This document shows, piece by piece, positions 1 through 6,829 of a DNA stretch of 15,271 bases. A program made the position numbers and the translations under genes. The notes beneath the pieces are model-generated. The model saw only the letters and a list, made by a program, of their open reading frames with translations, was not told the DNA's origin and made no database searches. This DNA is from Chrysochromulina tobinii (taxonomy: Eukaryota > Haptophyta > Prymnesiales > Chrysochromulinaceae), in contig JWZX01000450.1 of the NCBI GenBank assembly GCA_001275005.1, forward strand, positions 1 to 15,271, read 5' to 3'. Numbering within the stretch: position 1 is the first letter of the stretch; every line of letters starts with the position of its first letter.

Positions 1-499
1 CGCATGGACCCATCAGAAATCCCAGGGATTGACATACGAAAACAGGGAGTTTTCTGCCCAAATGAACCCCACCCCGGTTTACCGCGCCGCCGTGCCGGTC
101 TCCAAGAAAGCGCTTCGGTCTCTGAGGCCCCAGCGGCGCGCGTCTCTTCGGGCCCGGCCGGGTACCGGGCGCCCCGTCCGGCGCCGCCCGTGGTACTGGT
201 AGAAGCTTCAAGCTACGACGTCGACGAGAGGTCATCGCGACGTCCGCGCGCCCGCGCGGCGCCGGGTCGTCCAACTCCAAGCCGGGGTCCGCACGACGCG
301 TCGCACACCAATGTGGAATGTGATGTTACTATCCCAAAACACCGTGCCAGCATCGTACAACGTGGCAAAAACGTGGCAAAACGCCTCTCAGACCATCTAG
401 GCTTAAACATGTTGCTGGCTCTGATGAGTACTCTATCATCACTCTCATATGATAAGGGACGATCCACCGGTCAGTCCCAGCAGGGATCACAGCGCACGA
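1..499. other. Stretch without a supported gene
   Basis: This stretch lies downstream of the stop of the minus-strand hydroxylase gene and probably holds its 3' untranslated region. A plus-strand reading frame runs from an ATG at 4 into the hydroxylase gene, but its product is Arg/Pro/Ser-rich, shows no motif I recognise and overlaps a well-supported gene, so I leave it out. The first 290 bases are very GC-rich. A short direct repeat (CGTGGCAAAA, twice, about 361-381) is visible. I found no tRNA-like or rRNA-like sequence. Confidence 0.5.
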
Positions 500-1333
500 T
501 CAGCCAACCTTATCCTTGCTCACCTGCAAGTCCTGGGGGTGCGCTCGGTAGGTGCCCATCGCGTAGTCCCAGAGCATAGTGTACTGGCCGTAGTTGGAGT
601 TGGGGACTGCGTGGTGCGTGTCGTGTGCGCGCACTGCAAAGATAGGTACTTTGGTGAAAGGAATGCGCAGAAAGTTGCAGTCCAGCCTCGTGTGGTTGAG
701 CGTCGCAAGCGCGCCGCCGAAAACGAGGAAGAGGACGCAGCTTAGAGCATGGACGGGCAGCACGAAGCGTGAGACGAGATAGACGGCCAAGACGTGGTTG
801 TACTCCCCCATGATGAACTCGAACGGGTGCACGTTGATGGCATCCGTGTTACCACGTGTGGGCACCACCTGGCGGTGATGGTGCTTGTGCACGAACGCGT
901 ACACGCGATGGTGGTGCAGCGCCCGGTGGAAAGGCGCGTAGAAGGCATCGTAGATGACGAAGAAGAGCGGCAGAGCGACGCACACGTTGGCCACCGTGAG
1001 CTCCTCCAATTTCCACAGCACATTTGGGCTCGTGAGCATGAACTGCAGGTAGTGGAAGGTCATCACCACGATGGCGAGCTGGCTGAAGACGATGAACTGA
1101 CGATCGATACTTGCGAACTCGTCGAGATGCTTGCCGCGCGCAGGCAGCTTCGGCCAGCTGCGGAAGGCGAATGGCACGCCTTGGCGGTAGAGCTCGAGTC
1201 CGATCTGCGTCACGGCGCCCATCAAAAGCAGCTCGACGAGTCCCCACGCCTCCGGGTGGAGCACGCTGTGGCTCGCACGCGCGATCACGAGAGGTAGCAC
1301 TCGCTCCATCAGCACATCGCTCACGACCTCCAT
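500..1333 (-). CDS. Fatty acid hydroxylase / sterol desaturase family membrane protein
   Basis: This encodes a di-iron integral membrane oxygenase of the sterol desaturase/C-4 methyl oxidase/fatty-acid hydroxylase superfamily, expected in the endoplasmic reticulum, where it would hydroxylate or desaturate a sterol or acyl chain. From the ATG at 1333 it is 277 residues, a usual length for the family. All histidine boxes are present: HRALHH at 136-141, HKHHH at 149-153, and HDTHH at 237-241 followed by the family-typical NSNYGQYTMLWDYAMGTY. Hydrophobic segments lie near 31-48, 81-100, 112-132 and 180-210. The frame stays open upstream to 1561. An in-frame ATG at 1486 has a stronger Kozak context (A at -3, G at +4) and would add 51 residues of unconserved sequence. 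I prefer 1333 because conserved-looking sequence begins there, but the start is unsettled. The substrate cannot be told from sequence alone. The gene is head-to-head with the oxygenase fragment at 1538. Confidence 0.88.
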   Translation of the reverse strand: MEVVSDVLMERVLPLVIARASHSVLHPEAWGLVELLLMGAVTQIGLELYRQGVPFAFRSWPKLPARGKHLDEFASIDRQFIVFSQLAIVVMTFHYLQFMLTSPNVLWKLEELTVANVCVALPLFFVIYDAFYAPFHRALHHHRVYAFVHKHHHRQVVPTRGNTDAINVHPFEFIMGEYNHVLAVYLVSRFVLPVHALSCVLFLVFGGALATLNHTRLDCNFLRIPFTKVPIFAVRAHDTHHAVPNSNYGQYTMLWDYAMGTYRAHPQDLQVSKDKVG

Positions 1334-1394
1334 AGGACGGCGCGGCGGATTGCCCAAGAGAACATGATCCGCAGAGAACGGCGATCGGAGGTTT

Positions 1395-1412
1395 CGAAGT
1401 TTAGGAACTTCG
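1395..1412. promoter_or_regulatory. Inverted repeat in the divergent promoter/5' leader region
   Basis: CGAAGTT-TAGG-AACTTCG is a perfect 7+4+7 inverted repeat between the two head-to-head genes. It could be a dimeric regulator site or a hairpin in the hydroxylase leader. If the hydroxylase starts at 1486 it would instead lie inside coding sequence. Function is inferred only from position. Confidence 0.3.
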
Positions 1413-1537
1413 CTCGTCTCGAATTCGCTACATGTACCTGGCTCCCAAGAACCTCGAGGTGCGCATGAATTCGTTCCATCTCCCATCCTCGAGCCGCCCC
1501 TTTTTCTCTTTGTGAATGGCGTGTTGTGTGTATTAAC

Positions 1538-2134
1538 ATGAATGAATGGCGGTGCTCCCACGCCGAGCGTGAGAAGGGATGGTCAGTCGACATCGCTCCG
1601 GTAGCTAGGACGCTGGTGATGTTTGACAGCGCTCTGCGCCCGCACGAAGTGCTGGTCACCAACCGGCCCCGTATCGTGCTGGCAATATGGTATCATTCGA
1701 AGGCATACACGGGGCCTGCCGCATCAGAGAGCGGATCCGTCGCCAAAGCGGCGACCGCGCGCATTCGTGGCGGCAGCGCGCCCAAAGACGGTACCCCGGG
1801 CGCCACCGGCATGCCGCTGGCACAGCAGCCACCCCCCGCCGCTGCCGCCGCCTCTTCTTCTGCCTCAATTTGGGATGGGCCGAGCCCTCAGCTTGCGCAT
1901 GCATCCGCGTGGGCAGTGCTCGCGGCGGTGCTCGTGGCCGCGTGGTGGCAGGGGTCCGACTTTGCCTCAACCAAGCCGACGGCCACCTTTTGGGGTGCTG
2001 TCATCGGCCTCGCAGCCTTCTTTGCGTGGTTGGCCGTGGATCTACCCGATGATAAGGACGAGGAAGCGGACGGGGACAGCGAGGAGGAGGAGGATGTCGA
2101 CGTAGCTCAAGTCGATAAGGCTAAGCGCGAATAA
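1538..2134 (+). CDS. C-terminal half of a prolyl 4-hydroxylase-like 2OG-Fe(II) oxygenase with a two-helix membrane tail; probably partial
   Basis: From the first ATG (1538) the product is 198 residues. Residues 17-53 (VDIAPVARTLVMFDS, then ALRPHEVLVTNRPRIVLAIWYH) match the end of the double-stranded beta-helix of PHD/EGL-9-type prolyl hydroxylases: His36 is the distal iron ligand and Arg45, nine residues on, the 2-oxoglutarate-binding Arg. The first half of the fold, with the HxD iron ligands, is missing, and upstream DNA on this strand is occupied by the opposite-strand hydroxylase. A Pro/Ala/Ser linker (about 60-118), two hydrophobic helices (about 121-137 and 149-168) and a strongly acidic tail (171-187) follow. 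Either this is the last exon of a gene whose 5' exons lie beyond the window, or a truncated gene. A possible 3' splice site (GGTCAG, AG at 1585-1586, with TTAAC about 50 nt upstream) sits just before the conserved part, but its pyrimidine tract is poor. As it stands the protein could not bind iron normally. Confidence 0.55.
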   Translation: MNEWRCSHAEREKGWSVDIAPVARTLVMFDSALRPHEVLVTNRPRIVLAIWYHSKAYTGPAASESGSVAKAATARIRGGSAPKDGTPGATGMPLAQQPPPAAAAASSSASIWDGPSPQLAHASAWAVLAAVLVAAWWQGSDFASTKPTATFWGAVIGLAAFFAWLAVDLPDDKDEEADGDSEEEEDVDVAQVDKAKRE

Positions 2135-2687
2135 TATCACTTGGAAGAGGATAGCGTATAACGGTTCTGTACATGTTCTGTACCGGCAATGAAAGCTCCC
2201 CAGCGCAATTGATCCCTCATCAACCCTCATCAAAGGATATCACACGTAAAGCCGAAAAGGAAACTGAAACTCGATCCGAAGGACGAGCGTTACATTGTAA
2301 GGAGAGCGCCGCCCACGGCGCGGGCGCCGGCGTGCGGCGAGCGGCAGGTCCCCGGCCGCCGCCGCGCTCTAAATGGGAACAAGCCAACCGGCGCCTCGCC
2401 TGGAGAGTTCGGCGATCCGCGATCGGCGTCCATTCCTTGTTTCCTTCGCCTGACGAGAATTCGAGATGCTCGCGCGGCCGCGACGCGAGTAGCTGTAGCC
2501 GTTCCGTCAGGCGTCGAAGGTGCCCTACCGAAATCCTGGAATTCTCCCGGTGTCTTTTTACCGTTCAAAGTAGCTCGGTCCAAATCCGGTACGAAAGATG
2601 AAGCGCGGGGCTTCACGGAGCGAGCGTATAGCGAGCGACAGCACGAAAACCGACGCCATCGCATCGGTGTTTTTCTCAGCCTTCATC
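2135..2687. other. Intergenic region and presumed promoter of the flavoprotein gene
   Basis: This holds the 3' flank of the oxygenase-tail gene and the upstream region and leader of the flavoprotein gene, both on the plus strand. A direct repeat GTTCTGTAC occurs twice around 2163-2182. The segment at about 2310-2370 is very GC-rich. An in-frame ATG at 2598 would extend the flavoprotein by 30 residues. I see no separate gene and no recognisable RNA gene. Confidence 0.4.
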
Positions 2688-4631
2688 ATGGGCTGCGGCG
2701 CGTCCAGGCCGACTGCCAATAAGTACGCCGACACTTCGTCAGAAGCGGTGTCTGGCGAAGCCTTCCGTTCGCCGGTCGGTAAGGAGAACACACCACCAAG
2801 AAGAACAAAAGACAACGAGGAAACCAGAGAACCCGGAGAGTCTTTGGACACTTGTGAGCCCGAGGCGTTGGCGGCCGCTGCCGCCTTGGCGATTCGAGTT
2901 CAGGGCGCTCAGCGCGACGCGGACGCTCTTACGCTGGAGGCTGTGCTGCGCGACCCACAGATGGCGCGCTCGCTTCGCCGACACGCGTCGTTGTGCGGGC
3001 TAGCTAGTGGTGGTGCTAGAGGTGCTTCGGACGCAGAGAGCAACTTCCTGGTAGCTTCCAAGCTCTTTGACCTTCACGCCGCTCTTGCCGCCTCGGACGG
3101 TGGCGCTGCTTTTATCGCGGCGAGTGACCTAAAGGCATTTGCTAACTTTGGCGCGGTCGGGCTCTCGCCGATCGCCGCAGACGCAGCTCCCGTGGCTGTA
3201 GCAGCGGCGCTGAGCGGCTCGGCTGCGCCATTCCACGAAAAGCTTACGCCGGCGTTGGAGGCCATGCGTGCAGAGATTTTCTGCGCCGCTGCGGGCGCTT
3301 TGATAGAGCTGGAAAAGGGCGCAAGGAAGAAGCGTGTGGTGGTGCTCGGCGGCGGGTTCTGCGGCGCCATCGTCGCGCACGAGCTGACGCGCGGCGACAG
3401 CCAGGGGATTGACACCGAGGAGTTTGCAGTTACGCTCGTCGACACGAAGGAGTTTTTCGAGTTCACGCCCAGTGTGCTGCGACTCATGGCCGACGAGAAG
3501 GCCGAGGAGAAGGGCATGTGGAAGAAGTCAGCCATTGAGTTTGAAAAGATCATGGGAGGGAAGGGCGAGCTCATTATCGGTTCGGCTGCGGCCGTGCGCA
3601 GGGACCACGTGCTGTTGGGCACGGCGGCGGGCGTCGCCTCGCGTATGGTTCCGTTTGATTACCTTGTGATCTGTACCGGCTCCTCGTACCAGTCCAACAT
3701 CAAGACCGAGGGCACCTCAATCGAGGCGCGCAAACGCTCGTTCGCCCTTGAGCGCGAGCGCATCAAAACGGCGCCCGCCATCAATGTCGTTGGCAGTGGC
3801 CTAGTCGCCACCGAGCTCGCCTTCGATCTGAAGGCCTTTTTCCCTGAGAAGCCGATCGAGATGATCACACGCTCCCTCGGATTCCTGCCGCGTATCCCCG
3901 GCGCGAACGAGCGCGTGGCACCCCTTGCCTCCACGCATGGCATCAAAATCAATCTCGGCGCGGAGGTGATGCATGTGGATGAGCAGGGCCGCGCGTCCAC
4001 GCGCTCTGGTGACGCCAAGGGGCTGCCGAACGCGCGCAGCTTCTGGGCAACTGGGTACCAGCCCAACTCTGCCTTTCTCGCCGATGCGCGCACCGAAAGC
4101 ATCATTTCGGGGATGCTCGACTCGGCTGGGTACGTGCGAACCATAGAGACTTGCCAGCTCGACCACGCGGACCTGGGTCACATCTTTGCAGGCGGCGACA
4201 TATGTCACGCGGGGGCCTTCACCGTCGGCGAGCGCACGATGAACGCGGCTATAAAGCACGGCTTCACGATCGTCAAGAACCTCCTCAAGCTTGTGGGCAT
4301 GCGCGAGGGCAAGATGAAGAAGCCTTTGGCTCATTTCACGCCAGGCTCCGAATTCCTTGCCGTCTCCCTCGGCAACACCAATGGCCTTTTGTACGCCACC
4401 GATCCCAACACTGCCTCCCTCTTCTCCACTAAGGCCGCGCTGGAGGCAGAGAGGGGGCCGCTCAAGGATGCGGGGATAAAGGGTTGGATGGAGCTCAATC
4501 CCGCAGTGGACTATATCAAGTTCGTCATGATTCCCAGCGCCGTTTACAACTATTTAGTGAACAACGATTATACCTCGATGGACCAGTTCTACGGGAAAGA
4601 GCAGGCTTACCTTACCATCGACGTCGTATAG
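2688..4631 (+). CDS. AIF/FSP1/NDH-2-like FAD-NAD(P)H oxidoreductase with N-terminal acylation motif and RGS-like domain
   Basis: From the ATG at 2688 (ATCATGG context) the protein has 647 residues. It begins MGCGASR, a classic N-myristoylation signal (Gly2, small residue at 6) with Cys3 available for palmitoylation, so membrane attachment is expected. Residues about 80-210 are helical and resemble an RGS domain: an LEAVLRDPQ start, ESNFLVASKLFDL around 117-129, and a final amphipathic helix. The match is suggestive, not certain. Residues about 214-540 form a two-dinucleotide oxidoreductase: FAD-binding GGGFCG (221-226), CTGSSY (329-334), NAD(P)H-binding VVGSGLVATELA (367-378), and AGGDI (501-505) of the second FAD motif. 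This is the layout of AIF/AIFM2 (FSP1) and type II NADH dehydrogenases, which pass electrons to quinone. A C-terminal part (about 541-647) follows. An upstream in-frame ATG (2598) would add a basic, Ser-rich 30-residue leader and mask the acylation site. The substrate (quinone) is inferred from the family. Confidence 0.85.
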   Translation: MGCGASRPTANKYADTSSEAVSGEAFRSPVGKENTPPRRTKDNEETREPGESLDTCEPEALAAAAALAIRVQGAQRDADALTLEAVLRDPQMARSLRRHASLCGLASGGARGASDAESNFLVASKLFDLHAALAASDGGAAFIAASDLKAFANFGAVGLSPIAADAAPVAVAAALSGSAAPFHEKLTPALEAMRAEIFCAAAGALIELEKGARKKRVVVLGGGFCGAIVAHELTRGDSQGIDTEEFAVTLVDTKEFFEFTPSVLRLMADEKAEEKGMWKKSAIEFEKIMGGKGELIIGSAAAVRRDHVLLGTAAGVASRMVPFDYLVICTGSSYQSNIKTEGTSIEARKRSFALERERIKTAPAINVVGSGLVATELAFDLKAFFPEKPIEMITRSLGFLPRIPGANERVAPLASTHGIKINLGAEVMHVDEQGRASTRSGDAKGLPNARSFWATGYQPNSAFLADARTESIISGMLDSAGYVRTIETCQLDHADLGHIFAGGDICHAGAFTVGERTMNAAIKHGFTIVKNLLKLVGMREGKMKKPLAHFTPGSEFLAVSLGNTNGLLYATDPNTASLFSTKAALEAERGPLKDAGIKGWMELNPAVDYIKFVMIPSAVYNYLVNNDYTSMDQFYGKEQAYLTIDVV

Positions 4632-4948
4632 TGCAGGACTCTCGCTCTCTATTTCGAATCAGTTTCGAAAGGTAGCGACCTGGATCTATAGAAGCGCGTT
4701 TTTTTACTACATGTATTTACTTCCACGAGCGACGGTAATAGGCGATAGGACGGAACTTTACACCGTAAGCGGAAAGCGCGTACACCTCTGAGCGCGTTCA
4801 GCCGAGTTCGGTACAGTATACGCGGGGGTAAGGTAGATGGTATAGGTTTCGGTCGCCGAGGTAAGGTTGCGGAGGCAGGTTGGACAAGGTGTAGCTAAAA
4901 GCTAGATTTCGTTTGTAGATTATTTGGCGAGCGCCCTAGCGTTGTAGC

Positions 4949-4997
4949 GAGCCCCGCCGCGCACAACCGCGGCGCTGGGCGCGCGGGGATGGGGCTC
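4949..4997. repeat. Nested inverted repeats, possible RNA hairpin
   Basis: An outer pair GAGCCCC (4949-4955) and GGGGCTC (4991-4997) encloses a perfect inner hairpin GCCGCG-CACAAC-CGCGGC (4956-4973). Together they could form a structured 3' untranslated element. Very GC-rich DNA makes chance pairing easier, so confidence is low. Confidence 0.3.
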
Positions 4998-5336
4998 AGG
5001 TGGGGCCGGGGGGCGGGGGTGGCGCGCGTGCGGGACATGCTGTTGCCGCCGTGCGTACGCATGTTCCCATCGTCGAGACAAGCGGTTTTCACAGCTAGTG
5101 TCATACGTAGACGAATCGCCCCGGGATAGGGGACATATCCGATAGCCCCGGGAACGAGCCGAACGACGAACGAGGAGGCGCTACGTGCGTACAACGCGTC
5201 GTCCATAGGGATAGGCATAGCGAGACTGCGAGAGGCGCAGGCGCCACGCAGGCGGACCAGACGCGTTGTTCGCTTCGACGCTTCCCCGCAGCGGCACGTT
5301 AGCGCAACTTGATATCCTCACGACCGAGAGCGGAGG

Positions 5337-5355
5337 GTGCGGTGTGGATCCGCAC
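5337..5355. repeat. Short hairpin near the end of the SDR gene's 3' flank
   Basis: GTGCGG and CCGCAC (6-bp stem) flank a 7-base loop. It lies about 210 bases beyond the stop codon of the minus-strand SDR gene, so it may sit in its 3' untranslated region or mark transcript end processing. Only the symmetry is seen; function is a guess. Confidence 0.25.
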
Positions 5356-5565
5356 TAACATTAATACGGAGATCTGGTACCGGTCGTACCGGTAGCCATA
5401 GTGACGAAACCCTCTGGTTGCCTACGCGAGATCCGGACCCTATCCGTGCGGAGTCCGTAGACCTGCGCGTGTGTATGCGTGTGTCCGCCCCCCTTTTAGT
5501 TGGCAAGCCGACGGTCTGAATGCTGCATAGCTTGACGGTGATTCTCAGGCTGCTGCCGCTCGGCT

Positions 5566-6666
5566 TCACTTCAGGTCGAACCGGAAATCGTCTGTCTCCC
5601 GGCTTCTTGTGGCGGCGAGCGCCTCGGCCAGCGCTACCGCCGACGTTCGCTTGCGCTCTCGCGCAGCAGCTGTCTGCGTTCCCTCAGCCTCGGTGGCCGC
5701 CTGCTGCTCACGCATCGTCTGCACCCACCAGGTAACGGTCTCGTCGACCCTCGGCCCAAGGCCCTTGGGAATCCATCCTGCGAGCACCGACCGTGCGGCC
5801 TGGTCGCTCAGCGCACCACAGTCGACCGAGACGAGTCCCGTGTCGCGCGCTTCGTCAAAGCGGGGCTCGGGCACATGCACACCGTGTGAACGGAGGCTGT
5901 CGGCGACGAGGTGGACCAGCTCTTGCCAAGTGGGCGACTCGGCTGCGCAAATGTGCAGAGCGCGTGTTGAAAATGGCATCGGCAGTCGCAGAGCAGCGAC
6001 AGCAGCGCTCGCCACATCGTCGGCGAACACGAGCGAGAGTGGTAGTGTGGCACCTGCATCGGGGTTTGTACCCGAGATGGCACTGCCGATCGTGCGCCCC
6101 TTAGCCAGCTTGAGAAAGAGCTTCTCCTGTCTTCCTGTATTTTCGTGCGGGCCGAGCACGTCCGGCAGTCGCAGCGCCAGCCAGTCGAGTCTGCCGCCGT
6201 GCCGCCGCAGTGCCTTCTCAGCGGCGAGCTTGTTGTTGCCATACTCATCGCGCCGCGCGCGCTCAGCAGAATGCGTGGTATCACTCGCTTCGAGGAGACG
6301 CATGCGTTCGTCAAACACAAAGGCTGACGGTTCGCAGGCCATGTAAACTGAGTCGGTGCTGATAAATATGTACCTCTTCAAATGCACGGCTGCAGCAAGT
6401 ATCGGCTGCACGTCGTCCTCATCGAAGGCGAGAAGATCAATCACGGCATCCCAGCCGCAAGAAAGGACGGCCTGGAGCTGATCTGGCCGCCGCCGCCGAT
6501 CCACCTTCCGGTGCGCAACTGCGTCGCCAAAGGGATTGGGCGTTTGGCCACGGTTGCAAATGGTCACGACGTGGCCGGCATCGAGGAGTGCGCGTACAGT
6601 AGCTCGGCCGATGAATGAGGTGCCGCCGATGACGAGGACCGACGAAGAGCTCTGGGGCTCCTGCAT
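5566..6666 (-). CDS. Extended short-chain dehydrogenase / NAD-dependent epimerase-like protein
   Basis: This is a 366-residue protein of the extended (atypical) SDR superfamily, which covers sugar-nucleotide epimerases, reductases and non-catalytic RNA-binding relatives. The N terminus gives a beta-alpha-beta Rossmann unit with GGTSFIG at 14-20 (the GxxGxxG NAD(P)-binding motif) and a following ICNRG strand end (36-40). DLLAF (78-82) and FISTDSVY (101-108) are the usual strand 4 and 5 regions, the latter supplying the catalytic Ser/Thr. YGNNK (142-146) is the YxxxK active-site motif. LRLPDVLGP (165-173) and FADDVASA (214-221) are typical C-terminal substrate-domain landmarks. The last 50 residues are Ala/Glu/Arg-rich and probably a disordered tail. 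It most resembles bacterial NAD-epimerase-like proteins and the chloroplast CSP41-type family. Because the active-site residues are intact I expect a working oxidoreductase or epimerase, substrate unknown. It is transcribed divergently from the LRR-globin gene. Confidence 0.87.
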   Translation of the reverse strand: MQEPQSSSSVLVIGGTSFIGRATVRALLDAGHVVTICNRGQTPNPFGDAVAHRKVDRRRRPDQLQAVLSCGWDAVIDLLAFDEDDVQPILAAAVHLKRYIFISTDSVYMACEPSAFVFDERMRLLEASDTTHSAERARRDEYGNNKLAAEKALRRHGGRLDWLALRLPDVLGPHENTGRQEKLFLKLAKGRTIGSAISGTNPDAGATLPLSLVFADDVASAAVAALRLPMPFSTRALHICAAESPTWQELVHLVADSLRSHGVHVPEPRFDEARDTGLVSVDCGALSDQAARSVLAGWIPKGLGPRVDETVTWWVQTMREQQAATEAEGTQTAAARERKRTSAVALAEALAATRSRETDDFRFDLK

Positions 6667-6829
6667 ATGTAATCGGAGTTAACAGAATTTCTTCGAGACC
6701 TCGAATCTTCCTCTTACAGTACCCCTGTTGTTTTAGAACCGGGTGAGGAGCCTGTCAAACCGGGGATTTTCTGGATTTACGAACCCTTGGCAGTTTTCCT
6801 GGCGCCGATTCAAAGCTTCCGTTCTGTCC
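6667..6829. promoter_or_regulatory. 163-bp divergent promoter region
   Basis: This is the whole space between the start codons of the minus-strand SDR gene and the plus-strand LRR-globin gene, so both promoters and leaders must fit here unless introns are missed. It contains a perfect palindrome TTCGAG-AC-CTCGAA (6692-6705). A pyrimidine-rich CTTCCTCTTACAG at about 6707-6719 looks like a plus-strand 3' splice site and could be the end of a leader intron. I see no convincing TATA box. Confidence 0.45.
6692..6705. promoter_or_regulatory. TTCGAG-AC-CTCGAA palindrome
   Basis: A perfect 6+2+6 inverted repeat lies in the space shared by two divergent genes, 26 bp from the SDR start codon. Its TCGA-centred half-sites recall the inverted repeat at 1395-1412 in the other divergent region. 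A binding site for a dimeric regulator is plausible but unproven. Confidence 0.3.

Larger units (their letters stand above)
4632..5565. other. 934-bp convergent gap, no gene supported
   Basis: This gap separates the 3' ends of two converging genes. TTTCGAA occurs twice just after the flavoprotein stop (4652-4658, 4663-4669). The first part is rich in short GGTA/GGTAGG-like motifs (about 4670-4880). A GC-rich block (about 4950-5035) holds nested inverted repeats. Further on are a hairpin at 5337-5355 and TACCGGT twice (5378-5384, 5387-5393). A 107-codon minus-strand reading frame (4895-5218) has no recognisable motif and I do not call it. The length suggests long untranslated regions or an unrecognised non-coding transcript. 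Confidence 0.4.

Noticed and set aside
4-579. A 191-codon plus-strand reading frame at the left edge
   Set aside because: It overlaps the end of the well-supported hydroxylase gene, is Arg/Pro/Ser-rich and has no recognisable motif.
794-1297. His/Glu-rich plus-strand frame inside the hydroxylase gene
   Set aside because: It is the antisense shadow of the histidine-box gene, whose motifs are unmistakable on the minus strand.
4895-5218. A 107-codon minus-strand frame in the convergent gap
   Set aside because: No motif, no hydrophobic segment typical of a small protein, and GC-rich DNA commonly yields such frames.
6743-6829. Upstream extension of the LRR-globin gene to a GTG at 6743
   Set aside because: A GTG start is not expected in a nuclear gene; the first ATG is at 6830 and the extra residues show no conserved feature.
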